From Tetrapyrgos nigripes (Eukaryota; Basidiomycota; Agaricomycetes; Agaricales; Campanellaceae): DNA of 64,000 nt. Made by a program: the position numbers and the translations under genes. Of the stretch, positions 1 to 10,717 are shown piece by piece. The number at the start of each line of letters is the position of its first letter. The first letter of the stretch is position 1. The notes below the pieces were generated by a model that saw only the letters and a list, made by a program, of their open reading frames with translations, did no database searches and was not told where the DNA came from. The stretch is taken from NCBI GenBank assembly GCA_013368315.1, contig JAACJM010000012.1:310001-374000 (forward strand), written 5' to 3'.

Positions 1-2516
1 CAGGTCACTCGGTGTTTATCTCCGATTTATCTCAGGTAAATCATGTAGATGCTTCAACCCTTCAACCGAGGAAGTGATTGCCAGCGTTGTATCTGGTTTG
101 TCATTTCTCTCTTTCTCTTCCTATTCAATCTCATCAGTCTGCAGCCTCTCCTGCCGACATCGATCGGGCAGTCGCTGCGGCTCGCCAGGCTTTCAAGACA
201 ACCTGGGGAAACAATTGCAATGGCTTTCAGAGGTCCCGACTCATTAACAAACTTGCTGACTTGATCGAAAGAGATGCCCAGGAGCTTGCCGAACTGGAAG
301 CTTTGAACAATGGCAAGCCAGTCAAAGTCGCCAGAGATTTCGATATCGGAGACAGCGTCCAATGCCTTCGTTATTACGCTGGCTGGGCTGATAAGATCAC
401 TGGACAGGTACAGCTTCGCTCGTTTCCTTTTCGACGCAATGACATTTAGTGCTGCAGACCATTGAAGTTGATGGGACCGTGAAAATGGCATTCACTAGAC
501 ATGAACCTATTGGTGTCTGTGGGCAGGTGATTCCTTGGAAGTCCGTAACCCTGCATGATTCCATACTGTAGGCATAGCTGACGCCTCTCTTGGAACCGCA
601 GTTATCGTTCGTAGCCCTGCATAATCCGACCTTCCAGCGCTGTTTACTGACCTTCGTGACCGCGCAGCTATCAATATGTGGTATGGTCTCTGTCTCTTGT
701 TCATGCTTCGTTTTAGTTAAAAAACTATTAGGGCCTGGAAGGTTGCACCTGCTCTGGCAGTCGGATGCACCATCGTCATGAAGCCATCGGAAATAACACC
801 TCTTACGGCCCTTGTATGTGAAGCTCGTTCACGCCGTGAGATGCTATGTTGACGTGCGAACGGCAATAGAAACTGTCTGAGCTGGTTGTTGAGGCTGGGT
901 GGGGTTATCATTTCTACAGGTGCAAGTAGAAAGGACAGTTAACACTTTTGACAGTTTCCCCCCTGGGGTCATCAATACGGTCCCTTCTCTTGGTCCTGTG
1001 GGCGGCGCTGCCCTTGCTGCCCACCCGGACGTAGACAAAATAGCTTTTACCGGCTCTACTATAACTGGTCGCAAAATCATGGAGGCAGCAGCCAAGTCCA
1101 ATTTGAAGAAGGTGAATTCAATGAACGAGTCGAATCGTTTTTCATGATCATCGCTGAACCCGCCGTATCTTGACAGGTTTCTTTGGAACTCGGCGGCAAG
1201 TCTCCTCAATTAGTCTTTGAATCTGCAGATTTGGATCAAGGTGAGTCACCTTCGCTTCGCGCGGCTGCTTGTCTGTGCAGCTCCAGTCGCAAACGCAGCA
1301 TCTTGAATGTATGTATGCTACCAAAGGGTGTTGTTTTTGCTACGCACTGGAGCATATAAATGTAATTTTTACACGCTCATACATGTGGCTAACCTAGGTT
1401 TTAGCTGCAAACTGGGCGGCACTTGGGATTTGTTACAACAGCGGGCAAGATTGCACAGCTGGCTCTCGCATTTACGTCCAAGATACGGTATATGACAAGT
1501 TTATGCAGATTCTGGTGTCTAGAGTCAAAGCGACTACTATGGGCGACGGTTTTGACGATAGCGTCGCTGGGGGACCAGTGGTAGCTTGAACCTCTGTGTT
1601 ACTGCATGAATGAAGGCTCAGCTTTTGTCCAGGTATCGAAAACACAGTACGACCGTGTGTGGAGCTACATCGAATCTGGAAAGGCCGAGGGTGCCAAAAT
1701 CGTATTAGGCGGCGAGAAGAGATCGGGGAAAGGATTCTTTGTGGACCCAACCAGTGAGTCAAGTGGAATCTTTGCATTGCACTTATACCATCCTGAAACT
1801 CAATTGCCCAGTTTTTGCTGAGATCCGACCGGATATGAAAATCGTGGGTGTATATGGCCTTACCAACTCGATTTTACTAACATTTCAGAAACTCTAGGTC
1901 AAAGAAGAGGTCATCATCCATAACGCCTGTTGCTGTGCATCATTTAACCCATGTCTACGTACAGATCTTTGGTCCTGTTCTGTCCGTCGGAAAATTCAGC
2001 ACGGAGGAAGAAGCCATTAAGTTGGCTAACGATACCACTTACGGTTTAGGAGCCGGCCTGTGCGTTCCCTCAATCCCCTTTCTGTTCCTTCATTGAAGTT
2101 TTTATAATCTAGCCATTCGAGTGCGTTAAATTTTTATTTTGAGATGCGAGGGCTAAATATGCTTCCCCAGCTGATGCTAGTCAGTGCATGAGAGTATCAG
2201 CTATGCTTGAAGCTGGAACGGTGGGTCTATCTCGTCCCACGGGCCACTTAGATCTCCGACAGGCCCTGAACACGTTTTGATCAGGTTTGGGTCAACCAGT
2301 ACAACTTGCTAGCAAATTCGGTACCCTTCGGAGGCAAAAAACAATCAGGAATCGGTGCGTCGCTTGTCCAGTTTCATTAAAAAGTTGTCGAGAACGCTAA
2401 TCTGTCATGGTTTTTCTATTATAGGAAGGGAGCTTGGTTCGTATGCCCTTGAGGAATACACCTCCGTTAAAGCCGTTCATTGGAATATTGGCGAGAAGCT
2501 AGAATGGCCTCTGTGA
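1..2516 (+). CDS. NAD(P)-dependent aldehyde dehydrogenase (5' end outside window)
   Basis: This is a cytosolic-type aldehyde dehydrogenase, which oxidises aldehydes to carboxylates with NAD(P). Spliced by eye, it reads through the family landmarks in order: [49 protein letters not shown] (the ELGG glutamate), [11 protein letters not shown] (catalytic cysteine near 1426), [23 protein letters not shown] and a C-terminal [11 protein letters not shown]. The stop is TGA at 2514-2516. The frame stays open only if more than a dozen short introns are removed, including a 5-nt exon at 602-606 and an 8-nt exon at 2113-2120. No motif is missing, so I read it as functional. The start codon and roughly the first 20-40 residues lie left of the window. 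Family assignment is secure; the substrate is not known. Confidence 0.88.
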
Positions 2517-3060
2517 CGAACGCGTCAATCTCGGAAGGTGATGTGGATCTGACAAGAGAACAATACGGAGGGAGAATCGGTTCCAAGTAATGTAAATGTA
2601 CCGTTGTGCGTGTAAGATAAGAAGAGTGGAACTAGTCAAAGGTTGCATTAACCCAATTGACGACCATCAAAAGAGAAGCTGACGTCTGTATAGCATGCGG
2701 ACAGCCAGCCATTGGATGTTTCGACACGTTTACATGAACTGATCCAAGGACGCCGGAGAGATCAGATCTTTGCGACTAGTCTGTGAGAAGGAAGTGCGAT
2801 TAAAAAAATATCATCATTACCAGCACTTGGCTGTTATCCTGCATGGTACATTATATGAGATACAGCGTAAACATAGACAACAAAATGAAGCGATTGTCCA
2901 ATAAATTATGTGGCTGACAAGATTCGATGGTGACAAGGCGAATAGTGGCTGGAACTGTGCGTAGAAAACACTAATCAGCCATTGGCCGCGAGTAAAGAGC
3001 GTTGGTTGGCCAGCAAGGCGCAAGCGTCTAGTTTTGTGGATTCCGCCAGAAGCAAAGTGT
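2517..3060. other. Intergenic, 3' regions of two converging genes
   Basis: About 540 bases lie between the aldehyde dehydrogenase stop and the stop of the small Zn2Cys6 gene on the other strand. The part near 2817-3060 is open on the minus strand but shows no conserved motif. I see no RNA gene, repeat or convincing ORF. Confidence 0.5.
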
Positions 3061-4004
3061 TCAACGACCGGTACACACGCAGGGGTTTCGCTGACACGCT
3101 GGGCAAAGATAATACCTGAGCAAGTAAAGAGGGAATGGGTAAGTAACAACATGGCGCTTAGTGAAGGTCACATACCGTGAGTTCATTTCGCTCGCACCAT
3201 AAGACGTATATCTATCCGACACACTCCCAAAGGTTTGACCAGTGCTAGGAGTATTCATGCGAGGGGGATTCTGGAGCATGCCTGGGTAGTTCTCGTAGCC
3301 TGTCCGCGAGATATGGTGGGTCACTGAGTTGGGCCAGGTGCCTTGTACCAGTGTATTACCGACGGAGCCAGGTTGATTGTGAGGGAAGTATGATGTGTTT
3401 CCAGTAGGATAGCCAGGCGCTGAAGGCATCCCGCGTAGACTATCGGATATTGAGGGCTTCACATCTTGGTCTGGCCACGGGGAATTCGACCAAAACTGGT
3501 TCGAAATGGAGTCTTGGGTGGGGTACAGGGTGTTGGAAGGGTGTGTTTGACTGCGAGACATTCCTTCAGTGGAGTGCGAGTGATACGGCGCGTGAGTGGC
3601 GGAAGAGTGTCTACTATGCTGTGGATCGTACACGGGTCCTTGATTGTTTCCATATGAGGATCCCTGGTACATTGTCAATCATAAGTAAGAACAGCAAATT
3701 CCATGAAGCTATGACGAACGGCGTTTGGGAATCCGGAACCCGGCGTTGGCGTTGGCGGTGGACTTGGTTCTCCGACCGCAACGTACTCGCAAACCAAAGA
3801 CATCCTGGTACAGCGTTCACATGGATCATGAGGAGGTTCTTCGTTTGTAACGCACTGAGAAACGTTCAGAAAAAAAAAAGCGAAAGAAGCGAAGGACAAA
3901 GGGAATGTACCACTCACTCGAATTTTGCGCTTACGACAGTTTCGACATGCTATCTGGGCTCTTCTGCGTCTCGTGGGAAGGAATGAAGATTGTTGAGAGG
4001 ACAT
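3061..4004 (-). CDS. Small Zn2Cys6 fungal transcription factor
   Basis: A fungal binuclear zinc-cluster protein, presumably a nuclear DNA-binding regulator. The first exon (4004 to about 3920) encodes a basic start followed by CRNCRKRKIR. After a short intron with a long pyrimidine tract, the next exon supplies CVTNEEPPHDPCERC and TRMSLVCEY. Together they give the six cysteines at family spacing (C-x2-C-x6-C-x10-C-x2-C-x6-C). The rest is short, rich in Ser, Pro, Tyr and Asn and probably disordered. It ends with a small cysteine cluster, CPACQRNPCVCTGR. There is no Fungal_trans domain, so it is much shorter than typical Zn2Cys6 activators. It resembles, from memory, a family expanded in mushroom-forming fungi. 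Target genes are unknown. Confidence 0.8.
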
Positions 4005-4817
4005 GGAGAGATTCTAGGCGGGTCGAAGGTTGGTGAGGGTTTTATATGTCCGTAGCTAAAACATTATTAGACAGTAAGTAAGAAAAGGAAATGACGTTTT
4101 CGTTCATCAAGATTCTTACTCTGCACGTGTGGACAGCCCCAATATGTATGTTAAACAGCACAACGCCAAGAGCTGACTTTGGGCGGTTTGCCAAATTTAT
4201 GCCAGGGGGAGCAATACTGATCTGAGGGTTCGTAACAGGTCGTACCTTAGTCAGTCCTTTGAAACGATGAGCGTCTTTTGACTGTATAGACAACGGTCAA
4301 CAAAACAGCAGACTGGTCCGAGCAAGCACTTACATTCCATTCCAATCAGATGAACTGAGCTGGGTTGATAGGGCAGTGAACTTTACATAAAGCTGAATCA
4401 TTGTGGTCAGCGCGACGTTGTTATTTATTCAGAGGTGCTTCGGAGGGAACTTATCCGAGCAAATTCGAGACAAAAGGAGAACGAGTACACCACAGACCCA
4501 AGGAACTCTTAGAAAGGACGTGGGGAGGGGGGCTAAAAGAAGAGGGATGTTTGGATGAAATCTCATACGTCGCAGCTCATCACTGTTGGAATCAAACAGC
4601 CAATTTTGATGGTTGATGATACATACAAACTCGAGCACACAACATAATACGAAAAGAAAAATGCTGAACAGGCGCGAACAACGCGCATCTTACACCGAGC
4701 TGACCGAACCGGCTGATTCAGGTATGAAAACCGATGTATTGAAACGAATCGCTATAACATCTACGAAACGGATTGAGAGGGCTACCGGCGGCTCGGCAAT
4801 GTATGACTCACAGTAAT
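4005..4817. other. Intergenic, upstream region of the Zn2Cys6 gene
   Basis: About 810 bases without a supported gene. It must hold the promoter of the zinc-cluster gene (right of 4004) and the 3' region of PRE8. ORFs present on both strands (for example near 4401-4816) are short and lack motifs. No repeat or RNA gene is seen. Confidence 0.45.
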
Positions 4818-5792
4818 CTACAAAGCAAGATAGTCTCTAATCTCTTCTTCAGTAAGTTTCCGGAACGTTGGCTTTGGTCTGCCAGTTGCAGCACCAGTGT
4901 GGCTTTCCTCCAGTTCTGCTGGCGTTGGGACACTGACGATACCAATCTCGATTGTCTTCTCCGTCATTTGACCTTCAAATCCTTCTTTCAGTGTTAATAG
5001 CGCAGTATGGATTGCATCTTCCAGGCTAATGTCGTCATTATATCTGAGGGGGTATAACATAAGACAGGAACCTGGACTGCTGGATTGATTGGAGATCGCA
5101 CCTTTTCTCCAAGAATGTTTTCGCATTAACCATGTTCTTTCCAATAGCACTCGCCTTCCACGCCCAAAAAGATCCCGAGGGATCGACTTGATATAGAGTA
5201 GGACCCCGGTGGTTATCCCATCCAGCTATCAAGAGAGAGACGCCATATGGCCGGACACCCCTGGACATAAGTAAGTACACTGTCTACCGAGCAACATAAA
5301 GTCGTACGCACCCAGACTGCGTTGCTTGCTGCATTACGTTGGCAACTTCTTGCGTGAGGACACGCGTTGGAGGGTATTCTCCATACATCTTCCAATATGC
5401 CTGAGCACTCTTTCGGGCCCTCGTTATGAGAACGCGAAAGTCCGGTCCCATTCCAGAATACACGATGCCAATATTGGGGCATACTACCGCAACCTTCTCC
5501 AACATCGAATCGTCTACGAGTATTGAGGGCGACTTCTTCTCGGTGGCAATCACGATCCCATTTGATGCTGTGGCTCATAAGTAGCTGGCTGCTAGATAGT
5601 CAGAGCAGAAACATACCCTTGATTCCAAGACTGGTAGTACCCTGTGAAACGGCAGCTAAAGCATGTTCGATCTGGACGAGTTTCCCACTCGGAGAGAATA
5701 CTGTTAGGGAGTAGCTTGAGAAGGTTTCAGTATAGATTTCGATGATGAGAGATCGAGACAGACCTGTATGCTCCGCCGTCTGCACTGGCCAT
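4818..5792 (-). CDS. PRE8: 20S proteasome subunit alpha type-2
   Basis: Alpha-2 subunit of the 20S proteasome, part of the outer alpha ring that gates substrate entry in cytosol and nucleus. The first exon gives [10 protein letters not shown] and splices into [19 protein letters not shown], the N-terminal proteasome alpha signature. Further on are [20 protein letters not shown], a conserved [48 protein letters not shown] and a C-terminal [13 protein letters not shown]. The start at 5792 is chosen because it joins in frame to the alpha signature; an internal ATG upstream of the splice in another frame does not. Several short introns. It lies head to tail with SSU72 (135 bases apart). Confidence 0.93.
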
Positions 5793-5927
5793 AGTGATTA
5801 GTAGAAGGAGTCTGTAATTTCACTTGTCAAGGGACGCGCGTCGAGACGTGCTGCTTGTACCTGTTGCTCAACGGCTTCTATACACAGCCACAGTCCCATT
5901 AAAGTACAGTAGTATACACAAAACTAT

Positions 5928-6990
5928 TCAGTAAAAACCAACGATATGTAACAAGTTATGTGGATGTTTCTCTTGCTGAGCCTCTAATATTGAATCAATC
6001 TCTTCATCAATGTCTTTCGCTGCCTCTATCTGATGGAAAGTCAATAGCTCCACACAGAAAAGTAACGTAGGCAACTGTGTTGACTTACTGCAGATGCTAG
6101 GTCCAGTATTGCCTTTCCTGCAATGAGAGCTTCTTCATGGTTATCCTTAATCTCAACATTGATGATATGAACCGGACGGTTAAACTCTCCGCCTCGCGTC
6201 AGTAAATCTGCGGAAGCATTGATGAAGCACTTAAGTCAACAGACAAAGGGGCTATGCTCACCATCACAGACAATGTCAAAGCACCGTTCTTCGCAAGTTA
6301 TCACGACGTCGGCAGCTGTTCTGGTTTCTTGCCAACGCTCTGGAGCAAGTTTTAGTCGTCGGTTACGATCCAGCATCTGTAACAGTCCGTTTGCAGTGTA
6401 GCTAGAGCATCTCAGCGTGTATGCATCAAAGTGAATAAATATTGCGACATACAGACGAGGATCCTTCGCGTTCAATTCTTCGTAGATTGTATTGTATGGA
6501 GTGCCAAAAGAATAGATGTTTGGTTTGTCTATTGACGGACCAGGTAGACGGACCGCTGAACCAGTTCCTGACGAGATTACTCGAAAACCCGCTTTACTGA
6601 CATGGAAAGATCGTATCAAAGAAGTGAGCTTGTGTACTGGAACAGAAATGGCATACGATAGGGCATGGTGGCCTTCCATAGATCTATTCTGTCCTAGGAT
6701 TCAGCGGAGTCGAGTAAGGAAGCCAGGTTACTTACTTGATTGCTAGCGCACACTACGCAAAAAAGAGGCCGCGGTTTGTATGCTGGTGGGGGGCCATTTA
6801 CCGCTCCCACAGCATCTTCATTAGATACTGATCCAGTGGCATGTTGAAAGTCGTTTTGAGAATAATCCCGGAACGAGGCCTGACTATCTGGAGGTGGTGT
6901 CGGCGTGGAAGTGCTTGGCTCTTGCTGAAGGCGTTGCAGACGAGGATCAGCACGAACGAGACGAGGATCGCGGGCTTTTCGAGGGTCCAT
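5928..6990 (-). CDS. SSU72: RNA polymerase II CTD phosphatase Ssu72
   Basis: Ssu72 removes phosphate from Ser5 (and Ser7) of the RNA polymerase II C-terminal domain and acts in 3'-end processing with the cleavage and polyadenylation factor. The active-site loop C-x5-R is present as CASNQNR, split by an intron just before NRSMEGH. It is followed by [53 protein letters not shown] and [12 protein letters not shown], all Ssu72 signatures. The protein ends [18 protein letters not shown]. An N-terminal extension of roughly 80 residues starts [20 protein letters not shown], a DPR-rich stretch, then Pro/Ser-rich linker. An upstream ATG at 7053 is in the same frame, but the 6990 start fits the DPR repeat better. 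It shares a 384-bp divergent promoter with the F-box gene. Confidence 0.93.
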
Positions 6991-7374
6991 CACAGGCAGA
7001 ATTGGATAGGCTAATTCTGAAACAAATAACGTATAAGTGACGAGTTGTGGCATGGAAATGGTAGGTATCAGCAGTATCTTGAACGGTCATCTTGCCAACC
7101 CAGAACTGGTGGACGGGTTTTTTCGTGATTCCACTCTGAATCATCACAGAGACGAGATTGAGGTATCTGTATTCACCTTTTATGTGCAGAATACGGTTCT
7201 ACTTGAGAGACAGCAAAGAAACACTGGACCCGGAAAGTGGTTGAGTTGCAACAATTTTGCATTACGTACATTGCAAGTACGCAAGTACAGATCATTTTGA
7301 CGTCTCACCATGTAAGGGCAACTTCTCTCTCCATATAGTTTGTACTGCACTTTCTGAACAAACTTCAACAGTTC
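6991..7374. promoter_or_regulatory. Divergent promoter region of SSU72 and the F-box gene
   Basis: These 384 bases separate two genes transcribed away from each other, so they must carry both promoters. I see AT-rich patches near 7315-7345 but no element I can name with confidence. Confidence 0.4.
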
Positions 7375-9174
7375 ATGCCTAATTTTTCCTTCAAGTCGGA
7401 GGTCTTAGAGCAGCTCCGCAACATAGACCTTTCAGATGCGGATGACATTGACTTTGTCAAACAACGAATAGGTCATCATATAGGCGTCATATCAACGATA
7501 CAGGATGAAGTCGAAACACTTCAGCAACAGATCCGTCGTTTACGTTTCCGACAATTCGAACATCAGGAGGCAGTGAACTTCTATCACGGAAAAATCACTT
7601 TGGCCCGTCGTCTGCCTAGTGAGCTCCTTGCTGCCATCTTTGAGATGTGCGTCCAGGATGGATGGACTCGGACTCCACTGACTGTGTCTCATGTCTGTTC
7701 CGAGTGGCGAGCTGCAGCCAGTATTCCAAGCGTCTGGAGTCATGTATTTGTCAATTTTGACGCTCGAGATCCATATGGCCGAGCATCATTTTGGCTTTCA
7801 AAGTCGCAAACGGTTCCTCTTCACATCTCCCTCGAGATTGTTGGCGATATCACGCATCTTCCCCGTGTGGCAGACCTCTTACTTAGTCATTCCAGTCGCT
7901 GGAAGTCTCTGTCAGTGGTTTCTTCGCTGCAAGCATATGCCCACTTCTTCCTCAGCCGGTGTTCTACGTCCTTTCCCCAACTGCGACAGCTCAGTATCTC
8001 TATAGCCGAAGTATTCGATTCCCAAGTCCCAGAAGAGGACCAGCCATTAATATCGTTACTCCGTACGGCTTTTGCAGATGCCCCAGAACTGCGCGCCTTA
8101 TCCATAACCCAGAATATCTTGCCATTGGAAGGAGCATTACCCCCGTCCCTCACCCATCTATCCTTCAGTTTCCCCTCAGTTGATGCGATGGATGGTGTCA
8201 TGATGATGCGCATGAACAGGATGCTGAACGTTTTGGAGAACGCCAGTCAGGTCAAACATCTCTCCATCACATTACCAGTTGGTCGAACCTTTATGCATGA
8301 CCATGACCTGGATAGAATCGTCTCGCTCCCTTCCTTGGAATCGTTGGTGTTGGCCGGGACCTCAGGCACTCACACCATGCTGTCCTGGCTGCACACTCCA
8401 GCACTGTCTCGCCTACACCTTGTATCATCCACCGAATCACAAGGAGTATCATTGATTACGGGCATGGCTATCACAAGGCTGCTCCAGAGATCAGATCCAC
8501 CTCTGCAGTTGCTTCAACTACGAGACGTAGACATCCCTCAGCAATCGTTCATTGATGTCTTTGCATTGTTGCCGAAACTCAAAACCCTGAGACTACACGA
8601 CAGTGATATCTCCAATGATGTATTCGAATTCTTTCTAGGTAAACGGTGCTACTGTCCTGAACTGTCCACATTAGATTTACGCTGGTGTGGCCAGGTCAGC
8701 GGCTCGACTTTGGTTCGCTTGGTTCAGTCAAGGTGCTTGTCACTTCGTAATCCGATTACATCAATTACGGTGATTAACTGCTCGCTGGTGACGGAGGAAG
8801 ATGTACTGGGTCTGGCGCGAATAGCAACCTGCCGAGTTCTAGTGGGAGACTTAGATGAGTATTGCCGTAAGTACCTCATAGCGCTCTACGAGATGTATGA
8901 TCCACTAGTAGTAATGTGTGATCTACAGGAAGCGTTGGGTGCTGCAACAACGAGCGATATCGCCGGAGGTTGCAATTACGCCTGGGCAGCATTGGTAGAA
9001 ATCTTAGACTTGTGTTATGAGTGTATGTATAAAAGTCGAGGAAGATATGTAACGAAAAGATGTACACTGCAGATGATGTATCATGTAGGTCACAGACTAT
9101 GGCAGAGAACGGTTAAAGAAAACGTAATCCACCTCAAACAAGGATCATTATCATCTACCTCACAGAGGGGATGA
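7375..9174 (+). CDS. F-box protein with degenerate leucine-rich repeats
   Basis: A single-exon gene of 599 codons. Residues about 45-65 (DEVETLQQQIRRLRFRQFEH) form a short coiled coil. Next comes an F-box (RRLPSELLAAIFEMC ... VSHVCSEWRAAASIPSVWSHV), the Skp1-binding motif of SCF ubiquitin ligases. The remainder has irregular leucine-rich units (for example LPKLKTLRLHDSDISN, CPELSTLDLRWCGQVSGSTL), a likely substrate-binding surface. Proteins of this build are very numerous in mushroom-forming fungi, and individual substrates are not known. Lack of introns contrasts with nearly all neighbours, which is common for this expanded family. The last 80 residues lack clear repeats. Confidence 0.82.
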   Translation: MPNFSFKSEVLEQLRNIDLSDADDIDFVKQRIGHHIGVISTIQDEVETLQQQIRRLRFRQFEHQEAVNFYHGKITLARRLPSELLAAIFEMCVQDGWTRTPLTVSHVCSEWRAAASIPSVWSHVFVNFDARDPYGRASFWLSKSQTVPLHISLEIVGDITHLPRVADLLLSHSSRWKSLSVVSSLQAYAHFFLSRCSTSFPQLRQLSISIAEVFDSQVPEEDQPLISLLRTAFADAPELRALSITQNILPLEGALPPSLTHLSFSFPSVDAMDGVMMMRMNRMLNVLENASQVKHLSITLPVGRTFMHDHDLDRIVSLPSLESLVLAGTSGTHTMLSWLHTPALSRLHLVSSTESQGVSLITGMAITRLLQRSDPPLQLLQLRDVDIPQQSFIDVFALLPKLKTLRLHDSDISNDVFEFFLGKRCYCPELSTLDLRWCGQVSGSTLVRLVQSRCLSLRNPITSITVINCSLVTEEDVLGLARIATCRVLVGDLDEYCRKYLIALYEMYDPLVVMCDLQEALGAATTSDIAGGCNYAWAALVEILDLCYECMYKSRGRYVTKRCTLQMMYHVGHRLWQRTVKENVIHLKQGSLSSTSQRG

Positions 9175-9365
9175 TCGAAGGGTAGAATCACCCAGCGAAC
9201 AAAGAATCACAGATTCAAGGTCATGGTGAGGATGAAGAAAGAAAAAAAACCTGCAGGCTGAAATACGGCCGGTCTTCCACGTGGCTCGTTGATGTGGTAT
9301 CGTCACGCGTCCCTTTGCCCTCAGAATATTAACGGTCGCCAGCTGCTGCCTCTTCTATCTTCTCT

Positions 9366-10661
9366 ATGGTTTGCACCAGTCGGACGAGGGAGTTTCTGGA
9401 CCTAGTAAACGCGAAACAGTCTTCCTCTCAAGCACCTCGAAAGCAGAACATTCTCAGACAAATCCACCAAGACCGCGAACGCGACGAGCAAGTCCAATTC
9501 GGTAAACAGTTTGTTAAAGATGCATACACTATAGTGAGTTACAGTCAGACTTATTTATGTGCTGAAACTGATTATGAACAAAGCTCGACGGTACCAAGAA
9601 AATGTCACGAATGCTGGGAAGTATACGAAGGGCTTACCTTAACGTCGACGCCCGAAGCGGTCCTTCTCGTCTTCAGGATACAACACCAATAGACATCAAT
9701 GAACTAGAGTCTTGGTCGAATATTCGACAATTATCGAATGAGCAAAGGGACCAAATAGACTTGCACGCCCGGTTGTTCTTGAGCAAGTGTGCAGACAGAG
9801 TGAAAGAAATGGAGGCTTTGGAGAAAAGTAGGTTCCATTTCTCAAGTGTTACAGTTCTTGGTCTACAATTTTTATTTAGAACGCGTGGAATTACTTGCAA
9901 GCAAGAAGAATCCCCTCGCACGACTACTTCCTGCACGCTTAATGACAGACAAATCATCCGCGTCTGCGGATTATGTTTCTGCACACCATTCCGGTGTAAC
10001 ATGGTACCTGAATCGACGGTTGGCGGAGGCGAGCGAGACCCAGAAGGAGATGCAGGAGGAAAGGATTAAGCGTCAGACTGAGAGGTCGCGGACGTTGGGA
10101 TCAGGTGCTACAGTGGAAGCTTTCAGGCTTGGTCCTGGAGGGTCATCAGGTACACCAGAGCAGTCAAACCAGGACTCCAGCTCCTCGAGTAGCTGGATCA
10201 GCAGCACTCCCTCCAATCTCATCGCAGCTGCCATTGGCGCGCCATCTCCCAAACCAACTCAGACATCACACGCAAGCACGTCGTATTCTTTACCAGAACC
10301 TTCCATTCCTTCAGACGATGAAGACGACGACCTGGAACTCACGTCGTCCCAAATCCTGCAGTTCGAGACTGAGAACGCGAATATCTTGCGTTCGGCGCAG
10401 GAAGATTTGGAAGCGATTCAGCAGGCGGAATCACGGCTAATGGATATTAGTGCACTTCAGATGGAACTGGTTTCGCATCTGACCCAACAGGCGGAGCTGA
10501 CAGACCAACTGTATGAAGATGCAGTGGCGACCACTTCGATGGTGGAAAAGGGCAACAAGGAATTGCGCGATGCAGGAAGGCGTTCGAAGGACAGTAGATT
10601 GTTTATCCTTGCCTTTCTCATTGGAGCTAGTTTGAGTCTACTGTTCCTGCATTATTACTAA
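9366..10661 (+). CDS. UFE1: ER t-SNARE, syntaxin-18/Ufe1 family
   Basis: Ufe1/syntaxin-18 is the ER-resident Qa-SNARE that receives Golgi-to-ER retrograde vesicles. The start MVCTSRTREFLDLV matches the family N-terminus (DRTREF). Exon 1 joins through a short intron to LDGTKKMSRMLGSIRRAYLN, and a second intron follows at about 9829-9882. Then come RVELLASKKNPLARLL, a Ser/Pro linker, an acidic patch (SDDEDDDLE), and a C-terminal SNARE helix (roughly ILQFETENANILRSAQEDLEAI to MVEKGNKEL). A single C-terminal membrane anchor, LFILAFLIGASLSLLFLHYY, ends the protein, as expected for a tail-anchored SNARE. Its 3' end faces TVP38 with only 56 bases between the stop codons. Confidence 0.88.
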
Positions 10662-10717
10662 AACATATATGTACACCGGAATAGATACCTAGCACAACCA
10701 TGAACAAGTCTATATAC

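Noticed and set aside
541..680. Apparent frame break in the aldehyde dehydrogenase suggesting a pseudogene
   Set aside because: A 5-nt exon with proper AG/GT borders restores the conserved motif, and every later motif is intact.
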